Assembly (NCBI GenBank): GCA_002722885.1
Contig: PBNE01000015.1
Location: forward strand, 30,680 to 94,679
Direction of reading: 5' to 3'
DNA from: Rhodospirillaceae bacterium
Lineage (GTDB): Bacteria; Pseudomonadota; Alphaproteobacteria; SP197
DNA length: 64,000 nucleotides
Every line of letters starts with the position of its first letter. Position 1 is the first letter of the stretch. The notes beneath the pieces are model-generated. The model did not search any database. It was not told the origin of the DNA and was given only the letters and a program-made list of their open reading frames with translations. Below, piece by piece: positions 34,055 to 42,693 of the stretch. The translations under genes were made by a program, and so were the position numbers.

Positions 34055-35539
34055 ATGGCTGACCTGACGCGTTATCAGATGCTGATCGACGGCGACTGGG
34101 TCGATGCCGAGGACGGCGCCACCTTCGAGAGCATCAATCCCAACACGGGTCAGGCCTGGGCCGAGATTCCCGCGGCCACTGCCGGCGATGTCGACCGCGC
34201 CGTGAAAGCCGCGCACCGGGCCTTCAGCGAAGGCCCCTGGGCCAACATGCTGCCGACCCAGCGTGGTAAGCTGTTGCGCAACCTGGGCGACCTGCTGGCC
34301 GACAAGTCCGAAGACCTCGGCCGGACCGAATGTGTCGACACCGGCAAGATGTTCAAGGAGACCCGCTGGCAGGCCAAGTACATTGCGGAGTTCTTCCACT
34401 TCTATGCCGGACTGGCCGACAAGGTGACCGGCGAAACCCTACCCATCGACAAGCCCGACATGATGGCGATGACCACGCGCGAGCCGCTGGGCGTGATCGC
34501 CGCCGTGGTGCCCTGGAACAGCCAGCTTTTCCTGGTCGCCGTGAAGATCGGCCCGGCTCTGGCTGCCGGCAATACGGTCGTGCTGAAGGCGAGCGAGCAC
34601 GCCTCGGCGGCCATGCTGGAGTTCGGCAGGCTGGTCGAGGAGGCCGGTTTCCCGCCCGGCGTCGTCAACATCGTCTGCGGCTTCGGCGACCCCTGCGGCA
34701 GCACACTCACGACCCATCCGCTGGTCGCGCGCATCAGCTTTACCGGCGGCCCCGGCACGGCCCGCCACATTGTGCGCAACTCGGCCGAGAACTTCGCCGA
34801 GGTCTCTCTGGAACTGGGCGGCAAGTCGCCGGTGGTGGTCTTCGAAGACGCGGATCTCGAAAGTGCGGTGAACGGTTCGATGGCGAGCATCTTCGGTGCC
34901 TCGGGCCAAAGCTGTGTCGCCGGCAGCCGGATCTATCTCCACGAAAAGATTCACGATAAGTTTCTCGCCGACCTCACCGGCCGGGCCGAGAAGATCCTGA
35001 TCGGCGACCCGCTCGCCGAGGAAACCCAGATGGGCCCGCTCTGCACCCTGGGCCAGCTCAATGCCTGTGAAACCCAGGTGGCCAAGGCCATCGAACAGGG
35101 CGGCACCGTCCATCACGGCGGCAAGCAGCCGGCCCACCTCAACGCCGGCTGGTTCTATGAACCGACCATCGTGGAATGCCCGGACCAGAAGATGGAGATT
35201 GTCGATTCCGAAATGTTTGGCCCGGTTCTGTCGGTGCTGCGTTTCAAGGACGAGGACGAGGTCATCGCCAAGGCCAACGACACGAAGTATGGCCTGGCCT
35301 CGGGCATCTTCACGCGCGACATCGGGCGTGCGCTGCGTGTTCAGAAACAAATCCGTGCCGGCATCGTCTGGATCAACACCTATCGGGTGGTTTCACCCAT
35401 CGCCGAATTCGGCGGCTTCAAGGATTCCGGCTACGGCCGTGAGTCCGGCGCCCAGGCGATCTACGACTACACCCGACCCAAAACCGTCTGGATCAACACC
35501 TCGGACGAGCCCATGGGCAACCCGTTCGTCATGAGGTAG
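34055..35539 (+). CDS. NAD(P)-dependent aldehyde dehydrogenase
   Basis: A 494-residue enzyme of standard length. The catalytic pair is visible: Glu253 in SLELGGKSP and Cys287 in ASGQSCVAGSR; VVPWNSQLFLVAVKIGPALA and SFTGGPGTARHI form the nucleotide site. The start at 34055 has ggggag 6-11 bases upstream. It is transcribed divergently from the DoeB-like gene. In Halomonas the ectoine pathway ends with an aldehyde dehydrogenase (DoeC), so a role in the same pathway is possible; betaine-aldehyde or other semialdehyde substrates cannot be excluded. Confidence 0.9.
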   Translation: MADLTRYQMLIDGDWVDAEDGATFESINPNTGQAWAEIPAATAGDVDRAVKAAHRAFSEGPWANMLPTQRGKLLRNLGDLLADKSEDLGRTECVDTGKMFKETRWQAKYIAEFFHFYAGLADKVTGETLPIDKPDMMAMTTREPLGVIAAVVPWNSQLFLVAVKIGPALAAGNTVVLKASEHASAAMLEFGRLVEEAGFPPGVVNIVCGFGDPCGSTLTTHPLVARISFTGGPGTARHIVRNSAENFAEVSLELGGKSPVVVFEDADLESAVNGSMASIFGASGQSCVAGSRIYLHEKIHDKFLADLTGRAEKILIGDPLAEETQMGPLCTLGQLNACETQVAKAIEQGGTVHHGGKQPAHLNAGWFYEPTIVECPDQKMEIVDSEMFGPVLSVLRFKDEDEVIAKANDTKYGLASGIFTRDIGRALRVQKQIRAGIVWINTYRVVSPIAEFGGFKDSGYGRESGAQAIYDYTRPKTVWINTSDEPMGNPFVMR

Positions 35540-36719
35540 ACGTTCTATCCTCCACGCGATTGCGCCACCAGTCGCGCGCCACGAAGGGGATGAACACCGC
35601 AGTGAAGAGGATGAGCGACACCGTCAGGCCTGCCGGACCGACGTGATCGTTGATCTCGCCGACAATCGGCGGACCGATCAGCGCGCCCAGGCTCCACATC
35701 AGGGTGTAGATCGTGACCGCGCCGGCCAGCGCCGGTCCCCGGAACTTCGCGCCGATGATGGTCAAGGCCACGACATAAAGCCCGCTTGAGATGCCGCCCA
35801 GAATGAAGAAGTAGGCGAAGTCGAGCCAAAGCCACTGGACGAAGGTTTCCAGAGTCGCGACAGCCATCAGGGTTGCCGTGAGCAAGGCCAGACCGGTGAG
35901 CCGGCTGTTGCCCCGGTCGACGATCCAGCCGATCGGAAGCTGCAGCACGATCGAGCCAATCGCGAAGACCGAAAGCTGCAGATAGGCGTGCTCAACGCTG
36001 TAGTTCGTGTCGACCGCATAAACCGGCAGGAAGGTCCAGATCGCGACAAACACCATCGCGTAGGAAAGGTTCAGCATCATCGGCACCGGTGCGGTGCGCA
36101 GCGGCACCATCAACAGCCGGACCGAAGGCCGGTTGCCGTCATTATGCATGGTGGGTGCCAGATGCCGCGCCCAGATCACCGGCAGAACCGACACGACCAG
36201 CAGGACAGCCGCCAGAAAGAACGGCGCGGGGCCGGAGTGTCCGGCCCAGGTCAGCAACACGGGACCGGCTGCCGTTCCAAGCCCGAACGACGAGTTGTAG
36301 ATCGCCAGCACCCGGCCGCGGGTCGCGTCTGTGGCGGCCTGGGTGATCCATACCTCGCCGGCCACCCAGCTCACACCGGCGATGAATCCCATCATCAGGC
36401 GGATGGCCGTCCAGCCCCAGAACCCCGGCACGACGATACAGGCCAGGAACAGGATGGCCTCCAGAATGCCCGACACGATCATCACCCGCGCCAGCCCGTA
36501 GCGGGCCAGGATCAGCGGGGCCAGGGGCGCCATCAGGAACGGAGCGACCGAATTGGCTGCCGCATTGATGCCTATGAGTTGGTCGGAGTAGCCCATCGCA
36601 TCCAGACGTGTGGAAAACAGCGGCGCGTTGAAGCCGGCTGTCATCGCCACAACGGTCAGCCCGCCGATCACCGCCACCAGGCTGGCGATCGGCAGTGTTT
36701 CGCTTGTGTCCTGCGTCAC
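35529..36719 (-). CDS. Major facilitator superfamily transporter
   Basis: About 396 residues with twelve hydrophobic segments (for example SLVAVIGGLTVVAMTAGF at the start and LTVSLILFTAVFIPFVA near the end) and the first-half motif AGEVWITQAATDATRGRVLA. It resembles the YcaD-like group, substrate unknown. I chose the GTG at 36719, preceded by ggag; an in-frame ATG at 36758 would add 13 residues. It converges with the aldehyde dehydrogenase, overlapping its end by 11 bases, and is transcribed divergently from the binding-protein gene. Confidence 0.82.
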   Translation of the reverse strand: MTQDTSETLPIASLVAVIGGLTVVAMTAGFNAPLFSTRLDAMGYSDQLIGINAAANSVAPFLMAPLAPLILARYGLARVMIVSGILEAILFLACIVVPGFWGWTAIRLMMGFIAGVSWVAGEVWITQAATDATRGRVLAIYNSSFGLGTAAGPVLLTWAGHSGPAPFFLAAVLLVVSVLPVIWARHLAPTMHNDGNRPSVRLLMVPLRTAPVPMMLNLSYAMVFVAIWTFLPVYAVDTNYSVEHAYLQLSVFAIGSIVLQLPIGWIVDRGNSRLTGLALLTATLMAVATLETFVQWLWLDFAYFFILGGISSGLYVVALTIIGAKFRGPALAGAVTIYTLMWSLGALIGPPIVGEINDHVGPAGLTVSLILFTAVFIPFVARDWWRNRVEDRTSTS

Positions 36720-36901
36720 GATGCTCCGCACTCCTCGAACTGACGGCAGCCTAGACATGCATGGCAGCGACCGCCAGCTCACACGTGACAAACAGATCAC
36801 GCGAAGACGACCATTTGTTCTCTTTATCGACAATGAGCGCGGCAGGTCTAATGATGTCAACGTCAAGCGTCGTACATGGCGCATCAAGGGAGGAGCGAAC
36901 T

Positions 36902-37993
36902 ATGCGTATCAGCGACATGAACAGGCGCGAACTCATGCAGGCCATGGCGGCCGTGGGCGTGAGCATCGTCAGCTATCCGATGATGAACCGTCCGGCGCGC
37001 GCCGACGGCAACATTATGGGTGCGACTTGGGCGGGCTACGATCTGCCTGAACTCATGGGCCCGTATCTGGACAAGTACGAACAGATGCCCGAGTACAACT
37101 ACATCGCCACCGATGACGAGATGTTCCTGAAGATCAACAACGGGTTCGATCTCGATTTCATCCATCCCGGCAGCTACATGCTGCACCGCTATTACAACGC
37201 TGGCCTGATCCAGCCGGTCGATCCCAGCCGCATCAGCAACTGGGAAAACCTGGCCCCGCGGATGCGCAATCTCGATGGCGCGGTACAGGACGGCGTGCAG
37301 TACTTCTGCCCGGCTGAGTACGGCAACACCTCGATCATCTACCGCACGGACATGATCGATGAGGAGTATCTCGAGGAAAACAGCTGGACGATCCTTTATG
37401 ATGACCGCTACGCCAACCGCATGGCGTGGTACGACGATTCCGGCATCACCGTCGCGATCGCCGGTCTGGTGAAAGGCTACGACAACATCTGGCAGATGGA
37501 TAGTGAACAGCTTCGGTCAGTCGAAGACCTTCTGGTTCGTCAGCGCGACCTCACCCGCTTCTACTGGACCGACGTGACCGAACTCGAGCAGGCGGTCGCC
37601 AACGGCGAGATCGTCGCCGGCTACGCCTGGAACCAGTCCTACGTGACACTCAAGAGCCAGGGCGTGCCGGTCGGCTACATGGTGCCCAAGGAAGGCAGCA
37701 TCGCCTGGGGTTCGGGCTTCATCATCCATAAGGACGCGAGCGACCTCGACAAGGTCTACGACTACATCGACGCTTGGGTCTCGCCGGAGTCCGGCGCCTG
37801 GCTGATCGACAACTACGGCTATGGCAGCGCCAACCTGAAGGCTTATGACCTGCTGTCGCAGGACCGTCTGGACGAGCTCGGCTTCAGCGATCCCGCGGCG
37901 GCCCTGGCCAACACCTACTTCAACCCGGCCATGCTTCCCGAGTACGAGCAGGCCTATGAAGCTCTCTATCAGGACGTCCGCGCCGGCCTGTGA
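36902..37993 (+). CDS. PotD-like ABC transporter substrate-binding protein (orphan)
   Basis: A 363-residue periplasmic binding protein. The N-terminus reads MNRRELMQAMAAVGVSIV, a twin-arginine-type signal, with likely cleavage after ARA at about residue 34. Downstream are DLDFIHPGSYMLHRYYNAGL, PAEYGNTSIIYRTDMI and VAGYAWNQSYVTLKSQGV, the pattern of spermidine/putrescine-type binding proteins. The ribosome binding site (gggagg) is strong. No permease or ATPase genes follow; instead a strong terminator ends the transcript. The only other transporter piece is the ATPase remnant 30 kb upstream, so partners are elsewhere or lost. Confidence 0.85.
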   Translation: MRISDMNRRELMQAMAAVGVSIVSYPMMNRPARADGNIMGATWAGYDLPELMGPYLDKYEQMPEYNYIATDDEMFLKINNGFDLDFIHPGSYMLHRYYNAGLIQPVDPSRISNWENLAPRMRNLDGAVQDGVQYFCPAEYGNTSIIYRTDMIDEEYLEENSWTILYDDRYANRMAWYDDSGITVAIAGLVKGYDNIWQMDSEQLRSVEDLLVRQRDLTRFYWTDVTELEQAVANGEIVAGYAWNQSYVTLKSQGVPVGYMVPKEGSIAWGSGFIIHKDASDLDKVYDYIDAWVSPESGAWLIDNYGYGSANLKAYDLLSQDRLDELGFSDPAAALANTYFNPAMLPEYEQAYEALYQDVRAGL

Positions 37994-38015
37994 GCGCTGG
38001 ACCAACCTGGCCTTG

Positions 38016-38049
38016 GGGCCGGTGCCATACGCACCGGCCCTTTTTCTTT
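38016..38049 (+). terminator. Rho-independent terminator after the binding-protein gene
   Basis: A perfect 10-base-pair stem (38016-38025 with 38031-38040), 5-base loop catac, followed directly by tttttcttt. It begins 23 bases after the stop of the binding protein gene and is the clearest terminator in the window. Confidence 0.93.
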
Positions 38050-38142
38050 GCCCAGTTCCGTTCACCAAACGGCTGGACAGTCCAGCTTTGTCAGCTCGCG
38101 CGAAAGCGCCGATAAGACAGCCTCGTTCCTGAGGAGCTCTCC

Positions 38143-38997
38143 GTGTCGCAGCACGCCAAAGGCCTTGTGATCACGGCTCTGGCGATGCTGGTCATCACGC
38201 CGGATGCCCTGCTGATCCGTCTGATCGATACCGATCCATGGACGCTCGCCTTCTGGCGTGGCGTGCTGTCTGCCGTCGGCCTTCTGGTCGCACTCGCCGT
38301 GATCTACCGCGGGCGCTTCTTAGCCGCGATGATCGCACCTGGCATCCCGGGCTTGTGGATCGGCACACTCTTCGGCGTCGCCGCCGTCGCCTTCGTCTGG
38401 GCGATCACCCACACAACGGCCGCCAACACACTGTTGATCCTCGCCACCGGCAGCATGTTCGGCGCCGCCTTCTCCTGGTGGCTTCTGCGCGAACCCCTGC
38501 CGATGCGCACCGCGCTCGCCATGGTTGGCTCGGCCGTGGGCGTGGTCATCATCGTCGGCGGCGATATCGGTGGCGGCTCACTCGACGGCGATCTCTCGGC
38601 CCTCGCACTGGCCGCGATCTGCGGCCTCACCTACACGCTGATCCGCAAACACGCCGTCACCGATATGGTGCCCACCGCTGCCTTCGCCGGCATCGTGACC
38701 GCCGTGATCGCTGCTCTGGTGTCCGTGCCCGTGGCGGTCCCGTCCGGCGACCTTGGCTGGCTGCTCGTGATGGGTCTGGTCATGTTGCCCCTTGGCTTCG
38801 GCCTGCAGTTCATCGGGGCACGCTACATTCCGGCGCCTGAGGTGAGCCTGCTTTTTCTGCTGGAAGCCGTGATCGGGCCACTGCTGGTCTGGGCCGTGGT
38901 CCACGAATACCCCGGCGAGACGACATTCATCGGTGGTGCGGTCATCCTGATGACCCTGGCGCTTCATGCCGCCTGGTCTCTGCGCGGCCTCAGGTGA
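38143..38997 (+). CDS. EamA/DMT-family transporter
   Basis: A 284-residue protein with ten predicted membrane helices in two five-helix EamA repeats (for example ALAMLVITPDALLIRLID, then FLARVINTHTTAANTLLI-type helix 4, and PAPEVSLLFLLEAVIGPLLV in the second half). DMT proteins export amino acids, nucleosides or other metabolites. The start is GTG 38143, with gaggag 7-12 bases upstream. Its end overlaps the end of the convergent kynureninase gene by 8 bases. Confidence 0.87.
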   Translation: MSQHAKGLVITALAMLVITPDALLIRLIDTDPWTLAFWRGVLSAVGLLVALAVIYRGRFLAAMIAPGIPGLWIGTLFGVAAVAFVWAITHTTAANTLLILATGSMFGAAFSWWLLREPLPMRTALAMVGSAVGVVIIVGGDIGGGSLDGDLSALALAAICGLTYTLIRKHAVTDMVPTAAFAGIVTAVIAALVSVPVAVPSGDLGWLLVMGLVMLPLGFGLQFIGARYIPAPEVSLLFLLEAVIGPLLVWAVVHEYPGETTFIGGAVILMTLALHAAWSLRGLR

Positions 38998-40228
38998 CCA
39001 CGGAACGGCGAGTGAAGGCCGGGTCGCGCCAGGTACCCTGATCCATGATCTCCTTGAGTTTCTCGACGGCGGCTTCGACATCACAAAAGCGGATGTAGAG
39101 CGGTGCGAAGCCGAAGCGTAGGATATCGGGCGCGCGGAAGTCACCCACCGCCCCGTGCGCAATCAGGGCTTGCATGATCGGGAAGCCATCGGGGTGGCTC
39201 AGCGACACATGACTACCGCGATCCCGTGCGTCAGCCGGTCCGACCAGTGTGAGGCCATGGCCATCGCACCGTTCGCGGATCAGGGACACGAATAGATCGG
39301 TCAGGGCTGTGCTCTTGGCCCGCACGACATCGAGCTCAACGTCTTCGTAAACATCCAATGCCGCCGACAACGCGCGCATCGAGAGAATAGGCTGGGTCCC
39401 CGTTAGCATCGCCTTGATACCGGGCGCAGCCTGGTAGTCCGGCGAAAAGGCAAAGGGATCAGCATGGCTCCACCATCCCGTCAGCGGCTGCGTCAGTCCC
39501 TCATGATGGCTGCTGGCAACATACAGGAAGCCCGGCGCGCCGGGACCGCCATTGAGATACTTGTAGGTGCAGCCCACGGCGAAGTCCGCGCCGCACCCCG
39601 CAAGGTCGATCGGCATCACCCCTGCGCTGTGGCAGAGGTCCCAGATCACCAGCGCGCCCTTGCCGTGAGCCAGCCGTGTCAGGGCATGCATGTCGCGCAG
39701 AGCGCCGGTCTTGTAGTCGACGTGATTGACCAGGACGACCGCAACATCGCCGTCGATCAGGCTCTCCAGGTCCGCTCCGCCCCGGCCTTCCAGCCGTGTC
39801 GTCAGATCGCCGTGGCTTTGGCCGACACCCGAGGCGATGTAGAGATCGGTGGGAAAGCCGGCTTCCTCGGCAACCAGCACATGGCGGTCGGGCCGCAGAG
39901 CCAGAGCAGCGTGCAGGCACTTGAAGAGATTGGCGGACACGCCGTCACAAACGAGAAGCTCTCCCGGCAGGGCCCCGACCAGCGGCGCCAACCTGTCCCC
40001 CAGACTCTGCGGCAGGGCGAACCAGCCGGCCTTGTTCCAGCTCGCGATCAGGTCCTGCGCCCATTCCTCTTCGACAACGGCCGTGATCTCTTCGCGCGTG
40101 GCCCGGGGCGCGGGGCCCAGCGAATTACCGTCGAGATAGATCACGCCTTCGGGCAACACAAATCGATCACGCAGTGCCGCGAGCGGATCGTCACGGTCCA
40201 GAATGGCGATGTCAGTCGATGTGATCAC
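38990..40228 (-). CDS. kynU: Kynureninase
   Basis: A 412-residue PLP enzyme. IYLDGNSLGPAPRATREEI at residues 30-48, ASWNKAGWFALPQSLGDRL, NHVDYKTGALRDM and WDLCHSAGVMPIDL are characteristic; the PLP lysine is Lys223 in CTYKYLNGGPGAPGF. Kynureninase cleaves L-kynurenine to anthranilate and alanine in tryptophan breakdown. No tryptophan dioxygenase or formamidase is adjacent; instead the ATG overlaps the stop of the enolase-superfamily gene by four bases, so the two are co-translated. The Rieske oxygenase upstream on the other strand could conceivably act on an aromatic product. Confidence 0.92.
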   Translation of the reverse strand: MITSTDIAILDRDDPLAALRDRFVLPEGVIYLDGNSLGPAPRATREEITAVVEEEWAQDLIASWNKAGWFALPQSLGDRLAPLVGALPGELLVCDGVSANLFKCLHAALALRPDRHVLVAEEAGFPTDLYIASGVGQSHGDLTTRLEGRGGADLESLIDGDVAVVLVNHVDYKTGALRDMHALTRLAHGKGALVIWDLCHSAGVMPIDLAGCGADFAVGCTYKYLNGGPGAPGFLYVASSHHEGLTQPLTGWWSHADPFAFSPDYQAAPGIKAMLTGTQPILSMRALSAALDVYEDVELDVVRAKSTALTDLFVSLIRERCDGHGLTLVGPADARDRGSHVSLSHPDGFPIMQALIAHGAVGDFRAPDILRFGFAPLYIRFCDVEAAVEKLKEIMDQGTWRDPAFTRRSVVT

Positions 40229-41418
40229 CCGAAATCAACAGGGTCCGGCGCCATCTCCAGATGCAACGCGGTATCCTCATAGGGATGCGCCCGCGCAACA
40301 TCCTCATCGAGCTCGACGCCCAGACCCGGCGCATCGGACGGGATGACGAAACCCTCCTCCCAGCGCATAGGGCTCTTCAGGACCTCGGCGTGGAAGCCGC
40401 CCCACTGATAGATGCTTTCAAGGATCAGGAAGTTGGGCGTGCAGGTCGCGAGCTGCGCGTTGGCCGCACCTTCAATCGGGCCACAATAGAGATGCGGTGC
40501 GATCTGCGCGTAATGCGCTTCGGCCATGCCTGCAATCTTCTTACCCTCCAACAGCCCGCCGACCCGCCCAAGGGCCATCTGCAGAATCGAAGCGGCACCG
40601 GTCTCCAGAACGCGGGCGAACTCGTACTTCGTTGCAAGACGCTCGCCCGTCGCAATGGGGATCGTCGTGGCGCGCGCCACCTTGCCCATCTCCTCGGGCC
40701 GGTCTGGCGGCGTCGGCTCCTCGAACCATAAAGGGTCATAGGGCTCCAGCCGGCGCGCCATGCGGATCGCACCGGAGGTCGTGAACTGGCCATGGGTGCC
40801 GAACAGAAGGTCCGCTTTCGTCCCCACCGCCTCGCGGATGCGCCTCACGAACAGTTCGGAAAGTTCCAGCCGCTCCTGGCTGGGCTGGCGCGGATCAAAC
40901 GCACTGTAGGGCCCCGCCGGATCAAACTTTACGGCCGTGAACCCTTCGGTGACGTAGCGGGCCGCTCGTTCTGCCGCCAGATCGGGATCGGCATAGACAT
41001 CGGTGGCGTCGCCGTCTTCCGGATAGATGTAGGTGTAGCTGCGGATCTTCTCGTGAACCTTGCCGCCAAGCAGCTCATAGGCGGGTTTGTCAACTGCCTT
41101 GCCCACGATGTCCCAGCAGGCCATCTCCAGCCCCGACATCACGGACACCAGTGACAGTTCGGGCCGCATGCTGAAGCCGCTGGCATACATGCGCCGCCAC
41201 ATCCGCTCGATATGGAACGGATCCATGCCGATGACATGACGGTGGGCGATGTCCTCGGTCATGGTCGCTACAACATGGGGCGAGAATGTCGCCGTGTAGA
41301 CCTCGCCGTAGCCGACGATGCCGGTGTCGGTCATCAGCTTCACGAACACGAAATACTGCCCACCTAAATGGGGCGGCGGATTGCCGACGACAAAGGTTTC
41401 AATGTCGGTAATCTTCAT
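40225..41418 (-). CDS. Enolase-superfamily dehydratase/racemase (mandelate racemase group)
   Basis: A 397-residue protein with the N-terminal capping domain (KITDIETFVVGNPPPH) and a barrel carrying FTAVKFDPAGPYS, LWFEEPTPP (metal-ligand glutamate 233), and IPIATGERLATKYEF (ligand glutamate 259). At the first metal-ligand position, where related sugar acid dehydratases have Asp-x-His, the sequence is FGTHGQ, that is Gly207-Thr-His209. Start ATG 41418 has ggag about 8 bases upstream. Most relatives dehydrate sugar acids such as galactonate or gluconate. Coupling to kynureninase is unusual and suggests a different acid substrate. Confidence 0.85.
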   Translation of the reverse strand: MKITDIETFVVGNPPPHLGGQYFVFVKLMTDTGIVGYGEVYTATFSPHVVATMTEDIAHRHVIGMDPFHIERMWRRMYASGFSMRPELSLVSVMSGLEMACWDIVGKAVDKPAYELLGGKVHEKIRSYTYIYPEDGDATDVYADPDLAAERAARYVTEGFTAVKFDPAGPYSAFDPRQPSQERLELSELFVRRIREAVGTKADLLFGTHGQFTTSGAIRMARRLEPYDPLWFEEPTPPDRPEEMGKVARATTIPIATGERLATKYEFARVLETGAASILQMALGRVGGLLEGKKIAGMAEAHYAQIAPHLYCGPIEGAANAQLATCTPNFLILESIYQWGGFHAEVLKSPMRWEEGFVIPSDAPGLGVELDEDVARAHPYEDTALHLEMAPDPVDFG

Positions 41419-41538
41419 GCGCTGGGCTCCGGTCAGGCGATGGCGCACTCAAGCCGAACTGCATCGGGCGCGCAAGGAGACAATTGCGTTGAGACCTCAC
41501 TTTGCGGCAGGTTGCGCCATCAGCCATCGGGTGACGCC

Positions 41539-42681
41539 ATGTCCATGCTCTCGCAACGGTTCCTCGACGACCTCTCGCAGGTGAAACCACCCTTCGACTG
41601 CTCGCCGTCCCTGCCGCCGGCAGCTTACCACGACCCCGGTGTGCTGGCCGCCGAGAATGCCGCGATTTTCTCCAAGGGCTGGGTCGGGCTGGGTCGCGCC
41701 GATCGCTGGAAAGCCCCAGGTGACTTCAGTACCAACGAGGTGGCCGGTGTTCCGGTCGCCGTGCTGCGCGACAAGCAGGGTGTGTTGCGCGCCTATGCCA
41801 ACACCTGCCGTCATCGCGGCGCAAAGCTGCTTGAAGGCTGCGGTACCGTCCAGCGTATCACCTGCCCATTCCACGCCTGGACCTATGGCCTCGACGGCGC
41901 GCTGCGGGGCGCACCGCGCATGGGTCACGCCGTCGACTTCGACACCGACGAGTTCGGTCTCAAGGCTTTCCGCGCCGAAGAACGCGACGGCTTTGCCTTC
42001 CTGTGCATGGACGACACCACGGCCGGCATCGACTCCTGGCTCGGTGACTTCAGTGCCGTTCATGCGCCATGGCCGCTGGACTCCCTGGTCACAACCCGCC
42101 GCCGCGAACTGGAAGTCGGCTGCAACTGGAAGCTCTTCCTCGAGGTCTTCAACGAGTACTATCACCTGCCCTATGTCCACGGCGGCACCTTCGGCACGAT
42201 CTACGGCGAGCCCGATCCCGCCGACGATGTCACCGGCGCCTTCACCACTCAGTTCGGTCTGACCAAGGGCACCGGCGGGCTGAAGGAAGACGAGCAGACC
42301 CACACGCTGCCGTCCATACCGCGGTTGGATGGCCGCAGCCGCGACGGCACGCGATACACCTGGGCCTTCCCCGCCATGACCTTTGCGGCAGGCACAGAGG
42401 CCATGTGGGTCTACGAAGCCCGCCCACTGGGGCCGGCCCGTTGTTATGTCACGATGTCGGTCTGCTTCCCGCAGGAAACCATCGATAGCGACGGTTTCGA
42501 CACCAAGGCGGCGTACTACTACGAACGCATGGATGACGCACTTGAGGAAGACCGGGGTGTTCTGGAAAGCCAGCAGGAAGGCATGTCCTCGGCCTATGCG
42601 CGCCAGGGCCGGTTCTCCGAACTCGAGCCCAGTGTCGCGAACTTTGCCTTCTGGTACGCAGAGCAGATGAAGACCGCATAG
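41539..42681 (+). CDS. Rieske non-haem iron oxygenase, alpha subunit
   Basis: A 380-residue oxygenase. The 2Fe-2S site is complete: Cys90 and His92 in NTCRHRGAKLLEG, Cys109 and His112 in ITCPFHAWTYGLDG. The catalytic domain has VFNEYYHLPYVHGGTF, giving the two histidines of the mononuclear iron site. Members of this group hydroxylate or demethylate aromatic or quaternary-amine substrates, receiving electrons from a separate reductase, which is not encoded here. It diverges from the enolase/kynureninase operon across 120 bases and is the only undamaged Rieske gene of three in the window. Confidence 0.9.
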   Translation: MSMLSQRFLDDLSQVKPPFDCSPSLPPAAYHDPGVLAAENAAIFSKGWVGLGRADRWKAPGDFSTNEVAGVPVAVLRDKQGVLRAYANTCRHRGAKLLEGCGTVQRITCPFHAWTYGLDGALRGAPRMGHAVDFDTDEFGLKAFRAEERDGFAFLCMDDTTAGIDSWLGDFSAVHAPWPLDSLVTTRRRELEVGCNWKLFLEVFNEYYHLPYVHGGTFGTIYGEPDPADDVTGAFTTQFGLTKGTGGLKEDEQTHTLPSIPRLDGRSRDGTRYTWAFPAMTFAAGTEAMWVYEARPLGPARCYVTMSVCFPQETIDSDGFDTKAAYYYERMDDALEEDRGVLESQQEGMSSAYARQGRFSELEPSVANFAFWYAEQMKTA

Positions 42682-42693
42682 GCCTCCGAGCGG

